Shown here piece after piece: positions 1 through 8,330 of a stretch of 12,818 nt of DNA; within the stretch, counting starts at the first letter, position 1, and each line of letters opens with the position of its first letter. Both the position numbers and the translations under genes were made by a program. This stretch comes from Temnopleurus reevesii (lineage: Eukaryota > Echinodermata > Echinoidea > Temnopleuroida > Temnopleuridae), in NCBI GenBank assembly GCA_036244855.1, contig BQKZ01002902.1:25441-38258 (forward strand). The letters run 5' to 3'. A model generated the notes under the pieces. That model was not told the origin of the DNA. It was given only the letters and a program-made list of their open reading frames with translations, and searched no databases.

Positions 1-1514
1 GTCCTAACAAGCTCTGCTTGTAATGAATCCTTAATTGCCTTTTTATGAGACATACAGGAACCAACAAAAGCCCCAATCAGAACCATATAACTCAAGAGTT
101 TTCAGAATGACTCCTTTTCTTCAATCACACCAATTCCAAATACAATACCTTTATGTATCTGGGTGTTTTCATGGAGTTGGATCAACTTTTATGCGATGTC
201 CATGAAACGATTTAATCACGTTTCTCATGTTATCGAAAAGATTAATTCAAATCTCAATTTGTTAATTAAAAAAATACACTCTTGTCTGAGTAATGCACAT
301 TCGAATTAACACCCTTCTTATGATTTAAAGTAGTAGGCATTCAAAAACTAACCCGTGTAAGATGGAAATCGCATCGGTTTTGCATTCGCCCGTTCATAAG
401 CTATCGCGAATCCCTTTTTTTATGGTACCCTTCCTTCATAATGGTCGGGAAGCAGAAAGTGATGTTAAACATGTTAAACGAGCTGATGTATTCACAAGTT
501 GCTTTACATGCCTAAATATATCTGTGTACGAAATTTAATTAGGAGTAGATTTTTGCTCGTATTATGGTGTATTTTACGTAGAACACGCCAATCAGCCATT
601 ATTCCTACGGTGTGCTAAGTGCTTTCGCACGGGAGAGCGTCGGCTCGGAATGGGCGGTGCGATCGGTGGTATTGTCTGCTGTGTGTGAGTTCGCGTTCAT
701 TTTGTACGTGAAGCTTGTTGTGTAATGGAGAACGACCGCAGCATCATTTTTTTTTTTGCGATTATTGAGCCATTTCCAGGTCGATTTCATTTAAACAAAC
801 TATGAACATGCTCTAATTTACTATTGAAAAACTACATTATGATATCAATTTTACTGTAGGTCGCAAACTAGTTTAATATCTGAAGCGCCCTCCTCCCCAA
901 ACTTGTCTATCGCTATAATTACAATCAGAACAGCATCATCTCCCTTAGAGCATGTAGAGTAAGGATGATAGACCATGTCTGGAGCCGATCTCTTTCTCGG
1001 GTTTTCTCTCACAGTCTTCACCCCATAATTATTGGAGGACATCAATTTCCCAGCGGTAGATACGACTGATATGTTTCAGATTATTAAGGTAATTGCCTGC
1101 ATTTTCACCAATAATGCGTTCGCATACAGTCTCTTCATCCTTGTCTATATAGTTTGGGATTTGGTCATGTTGAATATATCGGATGCCTCGGAAAGTTGTT
1201 TATGTATTTCAGCCAGGCGTCAATTATATCGTTAAACGTTCATTATTCAATGATATTTCACCCTGAATACTTACTATTTTTCTGAATAATAATCACGAAA
1301 TGCGAAGGGAAACATTATTAGAATATGCGATTGCCTTATAAATTAAACAAATGAAGTATAAATAAAAAAAAAACAGTATAAGTAATACCAAAATTAAACA
1401 AAAATCAACAAATAAATGAGTACGAATAAAGAATGTAGGCAAAATCCTAAAAATTGGAAACACCGCAGCATATATTCATTTGAGTTTCAAAATTAATTAT
1501 TTTACTTGATCAAC

Positions 1515-1724
1515 GTGCAAGGAAAGAATGTAGTTTAGAGGCGTGTATCATTCAATTCTGAATATTTACGCCAGAAGAAGAAGAGAGAAAGAGGATCGCC
1601 ATCTTAACGTCTCCACCCGAAAGGCGGTATGCGACCGGGCTTCGAACCCACAGGCAGGAACTAACCCAAGTCTAATGACTGTCCCGAACAGCTTGATTTC
1701 AGGCGCACGCCACGGCCCTTGAAT
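1515..1724 (-). mobile_element. SINE with RNA polymerase III type promoter
   Basis: An approximately 205-bp insertion present in copy 1 and absent from copy 2, where only about 6 bases separate the matching flanks. On the minus strand the head reads gtggcgtgcgcctg (from about 1713), followed by a match to the B-box consensus GGTTCGANNCC at 1648-1638. The spacing between A-like and B boxes is about 64 bp. The head and spacing resemble the 5' part of 7SL RNA and Alu elements as I know them, while the stretch around the B box is tRNA-like. A 7SL- or tRNA-derived SINE are both possible. Target-site duplications are not clear because the flanks have diverged. Confidence 0.7.
1638..1648 (-). promoter_or_regulatory. 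B box of the SINE
   Basis: Reads ggttcgaagcc on the minus strand, fitting the polymerase III B-box consensus GGTTCGANNCC. The A-box-like partner tggcgtgcgcc lies about 64 bp upstream on the same strand, near 1712-1702, and fits its consensus less well. Confidence 0.65.
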
Positions 1725-2050
1725 GATTCAAGAAGACTATATACCCGTTTGCGAAAAAAAATTCAATATCAAGAAAAACTATAATCAAGAAAAGGTGTAG
1801 AAGCTAAAACATAGATTTTTAGATAATGTTGGGGCATATATTTGTAGTGTTTTTTTTTCCTTTAAAACTAAAAACAAATACAAGTACATTATTATACAGA
1901 ATTTGTTTAGTAACACGTGAATTTTTCATTCATGCAACGTTTTCTTCATGATAGCTTATTGGTCTCCGAGTACAACATTGAAAATCAATTAATTTTACTT
2001 TGATCAGGGTTTGAAATTGTAACTTTTATAACTTTTTTTTTATTTCACAG

Positions 2051-2293
2051 AACTTTGTATACCCGACTCGCAAGAAGAGTCTGATAGAGGATGCGAGAAG
2101 GGAATCGACCCGGTCATCGCTCGACATCACCTCCATGTCTCTAGTCCTCTCGAGCCCCGAGGAGAAGGATGACGTTTTCGATGACGCCTTCGAACCTCTG
2201 CAGGAGAACGCGATCCGTCGTTTTACAGTGACGTTTGCCAGCAAGCCAGACATGGGGTTCGGCTCGCTGTCAGAGGCTCTGCGTGTGTTCCAG
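2051..2293 (+). CDS. Internal exon, unrecognised protein (copy 1)
   Basis: A 243-bp exon open in phase 0 at both ends, encoding 81 residues. It begins NFVYPTRKKSLIEDARRES and ends GSLSEALRVFQ. The splice signals are good: a T-rich stretch ending tatttcacag before 2051 and gtaaat from 2294. GC content is clearly higher than in the flanking AT-rich DNA. Residues 7-23 are basic and serine/threonine-rich, with RKKS and RRES resembling basophilic kinase sites (inference). Residues 36-48 are acidic. Residues 53-68 (NAIRRFTVTFASKPDM) are the part conserved in a third copy at 11058-11105. No signal peptide or membrane segment is present. The family was not recognised, so no function is assigned. Neighbouring exons of the gene are not identifiable. 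Because the exon length is a multiple of three, skipping or duplicating it would keep the frame. Confidence 0.85.
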
Positions 2294-2329
2294 GTAAATT
2301 TATTCACCAATATGTTATCATCCTCATTA

Positions 2330-2348
2330 TCATCATCATCATCATCAT
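2330..2348 (+). repeat. TCA microsatellite, copy 1
   Basis: About six tandem tca units, 37 bp downstream of the exon's splice donor. The identical tract is in copy 2. The rest of 2294-2690 is AT-rich intron-like sequence without recognisable features. Confidence 0.9.
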
Positions 2349-2690
2349 AATGTGTGTATCCATTCATTCATAATAATAATGATAACATATGCTTAATAGA
2401 GCGCTTAATATTAAAACAAATCTCTAAGCGCTTAACAGTTGATTTATACAAGCTACAACAAACAAAACGATAAAGTAAATTTAGATAATTTAAAATTTAT
2501 ATTAAACTATCTATAACTGTTTATAACGTTTGACTTTAAGAGGAAAATCCCATAATGAGTCAGAAAAGTTGGGTACTCTATTTCTGACCCCCGACTTGGA
2601 GAAGTATAAATTATGGGCCAACATGGAGGAACGTGTCACACTAAAGACTTTTTCATAAAACAGCAAATAATAACATCAGTACATTGTCAA

Positions 2691-2691
2691 N
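2691..2691. other. Single N at the duplication boundary
   Basis: The only ambiguous base in the window. It falls directly after the last duplicated base (2690) and before an A run. It may mark a contig join or merely an uncalled base. Confidence 0.95.
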
Positions 2692-2699
2692 AAAAAAAT

Positions 2700-2751
2700 A
2701 TCCCCGACTGAACACGATTTAACACGATTCAACACGATTCATTGTTCATGG
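2700..2751 (+). repeat. Fragment related to foldback family A
   Basis: Holds three tandem 10-bp units (aacacgattt, aacacgattc, aacacgattc) followed by attgttc. The element at 6314-6441 has the same order: aacacgactc then attgttc. No terminal repeat is visible here, so this is either a truncated family A element or the relic of one. Confidence 0.55.
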
Positions 2752-2811
2752 ATATCGGATAAAAGCATCGTATTGAATTGTGGCCACTCGGAGATTCTGT
2801 GATATTCATGA

Positions 2812-2938
2812 TACTGGTCACATAGGATCCCGGGAGCAACACGATTCACTCCGACTCTTTGTTAATTCACAGGTAACCGCCTCAGAACAAGGAGTCGGGG
2901 TGAATCGTGTTGCTTCCGGGGTTATATGTGACCGGGGC
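2812..2938. mobile_element. Foldback (MITE-like) element, family A, copy 1
   Basis: Inverted arms of about 45 bp: ggtcacataggatcccggga with gcaacacgattcact on the left, and the reverse complement of gtgaatcgtgttgcttccgg with ggttatatgtgaccggggc on the right. The arms enclose a spacer of about 35 bp. It has no coding capacity. Terminal sequence and interior match the element at 6314-6441. A target-site duplication is not clear, though ta-rich bases border both ends. The 480 bp that follow (2940-3420) are AT-rich and show nothing recognisable. Confidence 0.8.
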
Positions 2939-3423
2939 TATAGTTCAAAGTAACAAATTAAAAACCCATGCTCATGTCATGTTCATAGCATCCGAAGATA
3001 TTTCATGTATACTTGTCTTTAATATCCAAATTATGTATACACGATATTTCTTCTTAAACCTGAATTTCACATGTACCTGATTCACGCAAATATTAATAAA
3101 AAATCAACCGTGTTTTGCAATTGAAAAGACTTTGCTTTTGTTGTTGTTTATGATAGAAATTAGGTAGTCAGAATATTTCACCTAAAGATTCCATAAAACA
3201 CTTTACCAAAAATAAGTTGATAAAGGAATCTCAAATGATTAATCGTCTAAATACACCGTAAAAAACACAACTTCAAAAATGTATTATTCTCTAATTTACT
3301 AGGGCCCCGTTCAAATCTATTTTTTTTTTCAAAAGGAGCTTCCATTAAAATAGTTTTCAAAGCCGATTGTTACGCCTCACGAATCTCGAGCGTTTGAATT
3401 ACCAGATGAACTGGCTCTTTGGA

Positions 3424-3590
3424 GGTGATTCACCAAGATAAAAAAAGACATTATGCACGACTTAACGTTCGACTGGTAACCCTTCTTGCGCGTAATGATT
3501 CATAATAGTGCGCGCATTCAGCGCAAGAATTGATACCAGTCGAACGTAAAGCTGTGCGTAACTTTAAGAACGATTTTGTGAAACACCGCC
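3424..3590. mobile_element. Foldback (MITE-like) element, family B
   Basis: Long imperfect inverted repeat. The inner arms gcacgacttaacgttcgact (from 3455) and agtcgaacgtaaagctgtgc are nearly complementary. Similarity extends outward to ggtgattcacc on the left and gtgaaacacc on the right. The loop lies around 3500-3512. It has no open frame and is of non-autonomous transposon type; the superfamily is unknown. Confidence 0.8.
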
Positions 3591-3721
3591 CTGATCACTA
3601 AAATCTACCTCGCGAGGTCCACGTTCGGCAGGATGGGGGAGGGGTGCCTGTTTCTATCCCTACATAGGCCTTACCCCCGATTCTTTTTAAATTCATTTTT
3701 GTTTTACACCGGTTTATGAAA

Positions 3722-4492
3722 GATAATACGGAGATTAAGCAAAGAAGACGGAAGGGCCGATCAAGACGTTATTTCTCAAGCGCGGGGAAATCTAGCGGGC
3801 GTTCTTAAACTACACTCAGAGATTATATTGCTATCATTAAATGAAGAAAGACAAGATGAACAAACTGTCAAAATTTGAGCAAAATCGGATGATCCATTCA
3901 AAAGTTATGAATTTTCAAAATTTTGATTTACACCCCTCATGAGCTCCTTAAATTGGCAAGCGCACAGGCGGAAAATGGCTGCCAGCATGGAGAACTCTTC
4001 ATTCGCTTTGTACACAAAATTTCACATTTTCCTCTTTTACCAGAAAAAAAGACAGAATGTTGTTTCTTCGGAAAAATATATTATAGCTACCTCAATTATG
4101 CAAGCATTCCAGAAAGAACGGGGCTGATTACTTATTAGAAATATGATATTGATCCATTTTCAATAAATTTATATACAAAGTGAAAGAGGAGTTCTCAATG
4201 TATGACATCACAGATTATGCTAATTAGCTATGCGCATGCCATTTCAAGGATGCCCAGCACAGGTGGAAATGATGACGTTGAAAATTCATAACTTTTGAAT
4301 GGATTATCCAATTTTGCTCAAATTTTCACAGTTTGTTCATCTGATTTTTCTTCATTTACTGACAGTACAAAATTGTATGGGCGTTAATCCCTTTTGACCT
4401 TAGCGGCCCGCTAGAGTTTCCCGCGCTTGAGAAATAACGTCCTGATCGGCCCTTCCGTCTTCTTTACTTAAGCTCCGTAATGAGATGGCGAA
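3722..4492. mobile_element. Long foldback element, family C
   Basis: Two arms of about 350 bp in opposite orientation, roughly 3722-4035 and 4145-4492, around a central loop. The arms share acggag..taag, gaagacggaagggccgatca, gacgttatttctcaagcgcg and the outer part of a motif ending in aaaagttatgaattttcaa. Arm identity falls towards the loop, where gagaactc and ctttgta still correspond. Both arms can be read as LSKEDGRADQDVISQAR (3735-3785 plus strand; minus strand in the other arm). In the left arm that frame runs on to a stop at 3876. I do not recognise the peptide. The open frames in the loop look accidental. Confidence 0.75.
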
Positions 4493-4723
4493 GCGACCGA
4501 GCGTAGAAGTTAAGTCAGGGGAGCTTTTAAACATTATCACTGATTTCGATAATCTGTTGGCGCACATGCACAAAACACGTTTAAAAAATGAACAAAGAAA
4601 AAAAGACACGACATATTGAAGTGTCATGATATACTGGTACCGACGAATCTCACCAATTGTGTTGTTTTAGGAAGAATGGTAAAGTTGGAGAGCGTGAAGA
4701 AGGCAACAAGAACGGGGACGAAC

Positions 4724-4805
4724 TAGAAGAAGAAGAAGAAGAAGCAGAAGAAGAATAATAAAAAGAAGACGAAGAAGAATAAGACGAGGAGGATGAAGAA
4801 GGAGA
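4724..4805 (+). repeat. GAA-rich purine tract
   Basis: About 80 bp dominated by gaa, gag and aag units on the plus strand, with few pyrimidines. Open frames across it are low-complexity artefacts. Confidence 0.9.
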
Positions 4806-5011
4806 ATATGAGTTAAAGACAAGAACAATCTCGAAAAATTAAAATTGGACAGCACTTCCGGTCTGCAAAAAAAGCAAGGAATTGCAAAATTTTGGACAAT
4901 AGTAGCGTGCAGTTGAAACCCCCGTGCTAAAACGTTGATGTAACTGAAATTTCGCAACCTTAATTAAAGAAACCGTTAGCATTTACGATACCCAGTAAAC
5001 ACAGCTGTTAG

Positions 5012-5229
5012 TGGGGGTATTTTAAGACCCAATTGAATATTGAAAAAGCAATTAAATGCCCCTCTGGTCGAGTCCTAATTACTTCATCTAAGAATACATC
5101 TTTATTACTTGTGTTACGTGAACAAACATTTGGTGGTGTAACAGATGCTACATATACTGGAACTTCTGATATGTCAAGTTGCATTAGCATCTTGGTCGGA
5201 GCTAGGTCAAACGGTATGGTGAGACACAC
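5012..5229. other. Possible exon or coding relic, both strands open
   Basis: This stretch is open for about 73 codons on both strands. On the plus strand the frame follows a TAG at 5009 and runs to the foldback element. It includes CPSGRVLITSSKNTSLLLVL, with gtgaga (donor-like) at 5218. On the minus strand a methionine at 5229 opens a frame with VPVYVASVTPPNVCSRNTS and a stop near 5008. Neither product was recognised. Two open strands in AT-poor-stop DNA can arise by chance, and the strand is undecided. The end abuts a foldback element at 5233. Confidence 0.25.
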
Positions 5230-5232
5230 ACT

Positions 5233-5404
5233 TAACTTAGTCTGTAAGCACAGACCCTAGGCTTTCGGTGTGTGCATGTGCAGATCGTACATACAGGGTA
5301 TGCATTGTGTGACTACATCCCGTACAGCATTGTTTCTTTCATTCAGCCTCTGCGCATGCATACACACCGAAATCCTAGGGTCTGTACTTGCGGACTACAA
5401 TTAA
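5233..5404. mobile_element. Foldback (MITE-like) element, family D
   Basis: Strong inverted repeat. The left arm (from agtctgtaagcacagaccct) and the right arm (ending in agggtctgtacttgcggact) pair over about 47 bp, including ccctagg..ttcggtgtgt and a gcatg-containing inner part. TTAA is found just outside both arms, at 5233-5236 and 5401-5404. That could be a TTAA-type target duplication as in piggyBac-like elements (inference). It encodes no protein. Confidence 0.8.
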
Positions 5405-5508
5405 CTCTTGATTGTTCATTATAACTTGCCTTTTGGAAATGCATTAGTATGATTTTCACAATTACAGGAAATCCCTGAATATGTTGGTTCCCCAGATTCT
5501 CGTACCAT

Positions 5509-5876
5509 ATCCTCTGTTTACTCTCTTTCTCTTTTATTTCTCATTCCTTATATAACTTTATTCATCATACTTTGTTTTTCATCACACTTTTACTTCATCC
5601 TCGTCATCTTCGGCCTCCTCCTCTTCCTCCTTCTGTATTCCGTTATTTTTATCTTCCTCCCCTTATTTATTTCTTCATATTCGTCATTATTCTCTTCCTC
5701 CTTCTACATTATTCACCTCATCGTGTTCTTCTTCTTCCTCCTCTTCTTCTTCTTTTTCCATCTGCTTCATCATCATTTCTTCGGCTCTTTTTTCTCCTTC
5801 TTCGTAGCATTCGTCTTTTTCATCTCCTTCGGATTGTTCTCCTCTTCCTTCTCCTCCTCCTGTTTCTTTTCCCCCC
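5509..5876 (+). repeat. Long pyrimidine-rich tract
   Basis: Some 370 bp composed mostly of C and T on the plus strand. It contains ttc, tcc and ctt runs and ends in cccccc. Both apparent proteins across it (Phe/Leu-rich on plus, Glu/Gly-rich on minus) are products of base composition. Such tracts can form triplex (H-DNA) structures, which is general knowledge and not shown here. Confidence 0.85.
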
Positions 5877-5941
5877 ACAATCAATATACATGCATGCGTA
5901 CGTAGGAACATGACTGACCGAAGAGTGCGGGAGTCAAACTT

Positions 5942-6312
5942 TTAAGGCCTACTCACACCTTTGCGTTTTATCCTGCGTCGGTCCAGCGTTTTTGACAATT
6001 AAAAATGCTTCCCGAGCGCACAGTATACGCTCATCAGACGGTGAACTGACGTTCGTCTTGTAGTCAAAGAGCGTACGCTGAATGTCAGTCTACTGTATCA
6101 CCTTCGTCTTTGTGGGTTCGGGGCCCTATTGTTTAAAAAGTTGCGTTTAAACACAAGTCAGACATTCTAACGCAACTCTATTTTCAGCCAATCAGGAGCG
6201 CGTACTTAGGACTTGTGTTGATTTTCTGAGTTGCGTTTGAACGCAACTTTTTATTTACCAAAAAGGCTGGTCAAGCGCAGGCTAAAAATACAAAACTGTG
6301 AGTCGGCCTTAA
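5942..6312. mobile_element. Foldback (MITE-like) element, family E, with nested insert
   Basis: Terminal inverted repeats: left ttaaggcctactcacacctt followed by tgcgttttatcctgcg, and right cgcaggctaaaaatacaaaa followed by ctgtgagtcggccttaa. Pairing covers about 45 bp. TTAA occurs at both termini (5942-5945 and 6309-6312). The interior is interrupted by a second inverted repeat (6123-6262). The right end touches a family A element, giving a three-element cluster. Confidence 0.75.
6123..6262. mobile_element. Nested foldback element, family F
   Basis: Arms aaaaagttgcgtttaaac (near 6136-6153) and gtttgaacgcaacttttt (near 6236-6253) are complementary except for one base. Around the right arm gttgcgtttgaacgcaac is itself palindromic, and acaagtc/gacttgt-type pieces also pair. 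It lies wholly inside family E and therefore probably inserted later (inference). Confidence 0.65.
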
Positions 6313-6313
6313 A

Positions 6314-6441
6314 GCCCCGGTCACATAGGGACCCGGAAGCAACAAGATTCAACACGACTCATTGTTCTGAGGCAATTAATTGTATATTAACAAAGATTCG
6401 TGTTGAATCGCATTACTTCCGGGCCTCTATGTGACCAAGGC
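6314..6441. mobile_element. Foldback (MITE-like) element, family A, copy 2
   Basis: The left arm gccccggtcacatagggacc followed by cggaagcaac pairs with the right arm gttgaatcgcattacttccg followed by ggcctctatgtgaccaaggc. Termini and interior match 2812-2938. The heptamer ggcctta occurs at 6305-6311 and 6439-6445 and overlaps the right terminus, so it could be a target duplication or coincidence. It inserted at, or next to, the right end of family E. Confidence 0.8.
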
Positions 6442-6442
6442 C

Positions 6443-6637
6443 TTACTTGACTCGGTGGTCGATTCGCTGGTCGAGTGGCTTTATGCACTTGACCTCGCGA
6501 CGTCGCTTACGGATTCAACCACGGACTCGTGTCCCGGCAAAACGGAAATATTTTCGCAACCTGATCTCAACGTCAAGATAAATCCGATAAAGGAGTTCAA
6601 AGAGGACAGTTTGGACCCCGTTTCCAGTTATTTGTGA
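6443..6637 (+). other. Possible exon or coding relic
   Basis: About 195 bp of markedly higher GC than the surroundings, comparable to the exon at 2051. It is open in one frame that ends with TGA at 6635-6637. The peptide includes LLDSVVDSLVEWLYALDLAT near the start and PIKEFKEDSLDPVSSYL at the end, an acidic and soluble-looking composition. The 5' side runs straight into the family A element, so any acceptor or earlier codons have been lost or are displaced. Gtgaga at 6634 could be a donor, overlapping the stop. The product was not recognised; it could equally be part of a decayed transposon. Confidence 0.3.
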
Positions 6638-6993
6638 GATGTTTTCTGAATGATTTTCAGGGCAATGCTGGTTTAGATTACCAATTTAACACATTATGCA
6701 GGAAATTAAGTAAACATTATTGATTTCACCTTTGTATAGGTTGTAGTGCGTGTTTTAAGGCAATCTGTGAGGCAATCTAATACCACCAATTTTGATCGTC
6801 CATTAACAAACATGACATGTGAAATGCGTTTATTTTTCCTAGCCTGTTTTCTCGTTTGCTTGTCAGTTCCTCTCAAACTGGATACTGTGCATGAAGATGA
6901 TAGCGTTAGCTCGGTGTATTATATATGCGTAAACGAACAATAAGGAATTTGAAATGGCTATGACATACGATGGCGGTTTATGAAGTTGTCTGT

Positions 6994-7197
6994 CTCAGTG
7001 AATGAAGAAAAATCAAATAAACAAACTGTGAGAGTTTGAGCAAAATCGTACAACCCGTGCAAAAGTTATGAATGAGCGGCATTGATGGTGAATTTTTGTG
7101 AATCTTTGTGAATTTGACAATTCATAACGTTTGAACGGGTTGTCTGACTTTGCTCAAATTTTCAGTTTGTTCATTTGATATTTCTTCATTCAATGAG
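6994..7197. mobile_element. Foldback element related to family C
   Basis: Arms 6994-7073 and 7120-7197 form an inverted repeat. They share with the 3722-4492 element the order gaatgaag, aacaaactg, tttgagcaaa, a cc-gt-caaa block and gttatgaat. The loop contains three short units of the type gtgaattttt. It lacks the outer GC-richer part (gaagacggaaggg) of the larger element, so it is a shorter family member. Confidence 0.75.
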
Positions 7198-7349
7198 AGC
7201 ACGATTAATCCAGGTTTTCTTTTTATTTCGTGCGATATCCAAAATGCGAACTTGAATAAAACAAGAATAATACATATTCAAATATATTGCTATCGGTGGA
7301 ATCTAGGAGCCTCAATGTCGAACGATCATGCACATACGATAATAATTGT

Positions 7350-7376
7350 GATGAAGATGAAGATGAAGATGATGAT
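7350..7376 (+). repeat. GAT/GAA microsatellite
   Basis: Tandem gatgaa units followed by gatgatgat. The surrounding 7200-7690 is AT-rich; open frames there are short and unconvincing. Confidence 0.85.
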
Positions 7377-7695
7377 AATTTGGAGACTATACGAGAGGAG
7401 TTTAAATCACTATCATTATTATTCATGGATATAGAGAATGCTGCTTAGGCATGCTGCTGTAAATTGGAATATAATTAGCCTTCTAAACACAGGCCAGACT
7501 TGTGAGCGACTATTTACAAAACATTATTGCTTTCAATTGCCTATTGGAAACACACGTGCAAAAGAAGTATTGATACCTGGAAAACATTTCTATGGCAATT
7601 GGCGATTACACAAAACAACAATTGTAAAACATGGAATAAGATATTCCTGAGATCTCCTAGGGGAGTGAAATAAGATACTGCAACTAATCAACTGC

Positions 7696-7724
7696 AGCAA
7701 CAACAACAACAACAACAACAACAA
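7696..7724 (+). repeat. CAA microsatellite
   Basis: About nine caa units in an otherwise AT-rich region. Downstream to 8210 I see no recognisable gene, only short frames. Confidence 0.9.
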
Positions 7725-8307
7725 TATTATCGGCAGCAACGATTACCCAACTATTGCAGGCGCTCAAATATGCATCTAAACAAATGGAAAGGTTATACAG
7801 AATTAATACAAAAACAGATTGAAGGATCTAACAGTGTTGAAACCGAGGAGTTGTTCCTCATGTTCCTTGAGTCGATATCTCATTCTGAATTTTATATTGA
7901 ACGTGAACTACTACTGGACTCCAAACTCTTTCAATTATCTGCTTATTTCTAATCGTAAAAATATCATTCCTTTATCAGCTGGTACTCTCTGAATTCCAAC
8001 GATTTAAAAGCAAGCTATTTCTAGTGTGACGAGGGAAAGATCTGAGAAAAAAAAATGAAAACAAAAAGCTCTGATACTTTATGAAAGAGATTAACATTGA
8101 TTTCGTCAAGTTATATTCATTTTTAATGATCTCGCCCATCTGCCCATAGTCATGATAAGGCCAATTATCCTTAATATGCATAGACATGTCTAAATGTTAA
8201 TAAATATTAATAAATCACATGCAAAAAAAAACACAACCACGTAGAGCTGTAATGCAGTGATGGCGCAGAACAATGAGGAAGGGTTTGTTTGTGTTTGTGT
8301 GTGAGTT

Positions 8308-8330
8308 GGGAGGGGGAGGGTGGGGAGGGG
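8308..8330 (+). other. Potential G-quadruplex motif
   Basis: Five G runs (3, 5, 3, 4 and 4 bases) separated by single bases, preceded by a GT-rich stretch (8284-8304). Short loops make this a strong predicted quadruplex. It ends 27 bp before the left limit of duplication copy 2. Confidence 0.75.

Larger units (their letters stand above)
1..2690 (+). repeat. Large direct duplication, copy 1
   Basis: This segment recurs in the same orientation at 8358-10848. The coordinate offset is 8357 up to about 1514 and 8158 from the exon onward; the difference is mainly a SINE-sized insertion in this copy. I see no difference over 1-1429 or over about 2153-2690. Between them the intron has many substitutions and small indels. 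The first differences are at 1430, 1451 and 1461. Apart from the exon at 2051-2293 and the SINE, I find only short unsupported open frames in 1-1429, with nothing that looks like a gene. Similarity ends at 2690, directly before the only N in the window. The copy begins at window base 1, so its true left limit is unknown. Confidence 0.97.

Noticed and set aside
605..1235. Short open frames at 605-790, 851-1045 and 1032-1235 and their identical copies near 9000-9592
   Set aside because: Each is under 70 codons, with no splice context or recognisable motif. Their identity in the copies reflects the recent duplication, not selection.
1635..1713. A functional tRNA gene
   Set aside because: A B box is present, but the acceptor stem, anticodon arm and A box do not fold into a cloverleaf. 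The insertion pattern indicates a SINE.
2026..2367. Minus-strand open frame of 113 codons (and its partner at 10193-10525)
   Set aside because: It is antisense to the well-supported exon. It starts in an ATC/GAT microsatellite that yields an Asp run and crosses both splice sites.
5572..5913. Leu/Phe-rich or Glu-rich proteins over the pyrimidine tract
   Set aside because: They are low-complexity translations of a pyrimidine-rich repeat, and several frames are open at once.
7150..7952. Open frames at 7150-7434, 7438-7650 and 7770-7952
   Set aside because: They are short, AT-rich, span microsatellite or foldback sequence or lack splice signals, and are not recognised. A decayed transposon gene cannot be excluded.
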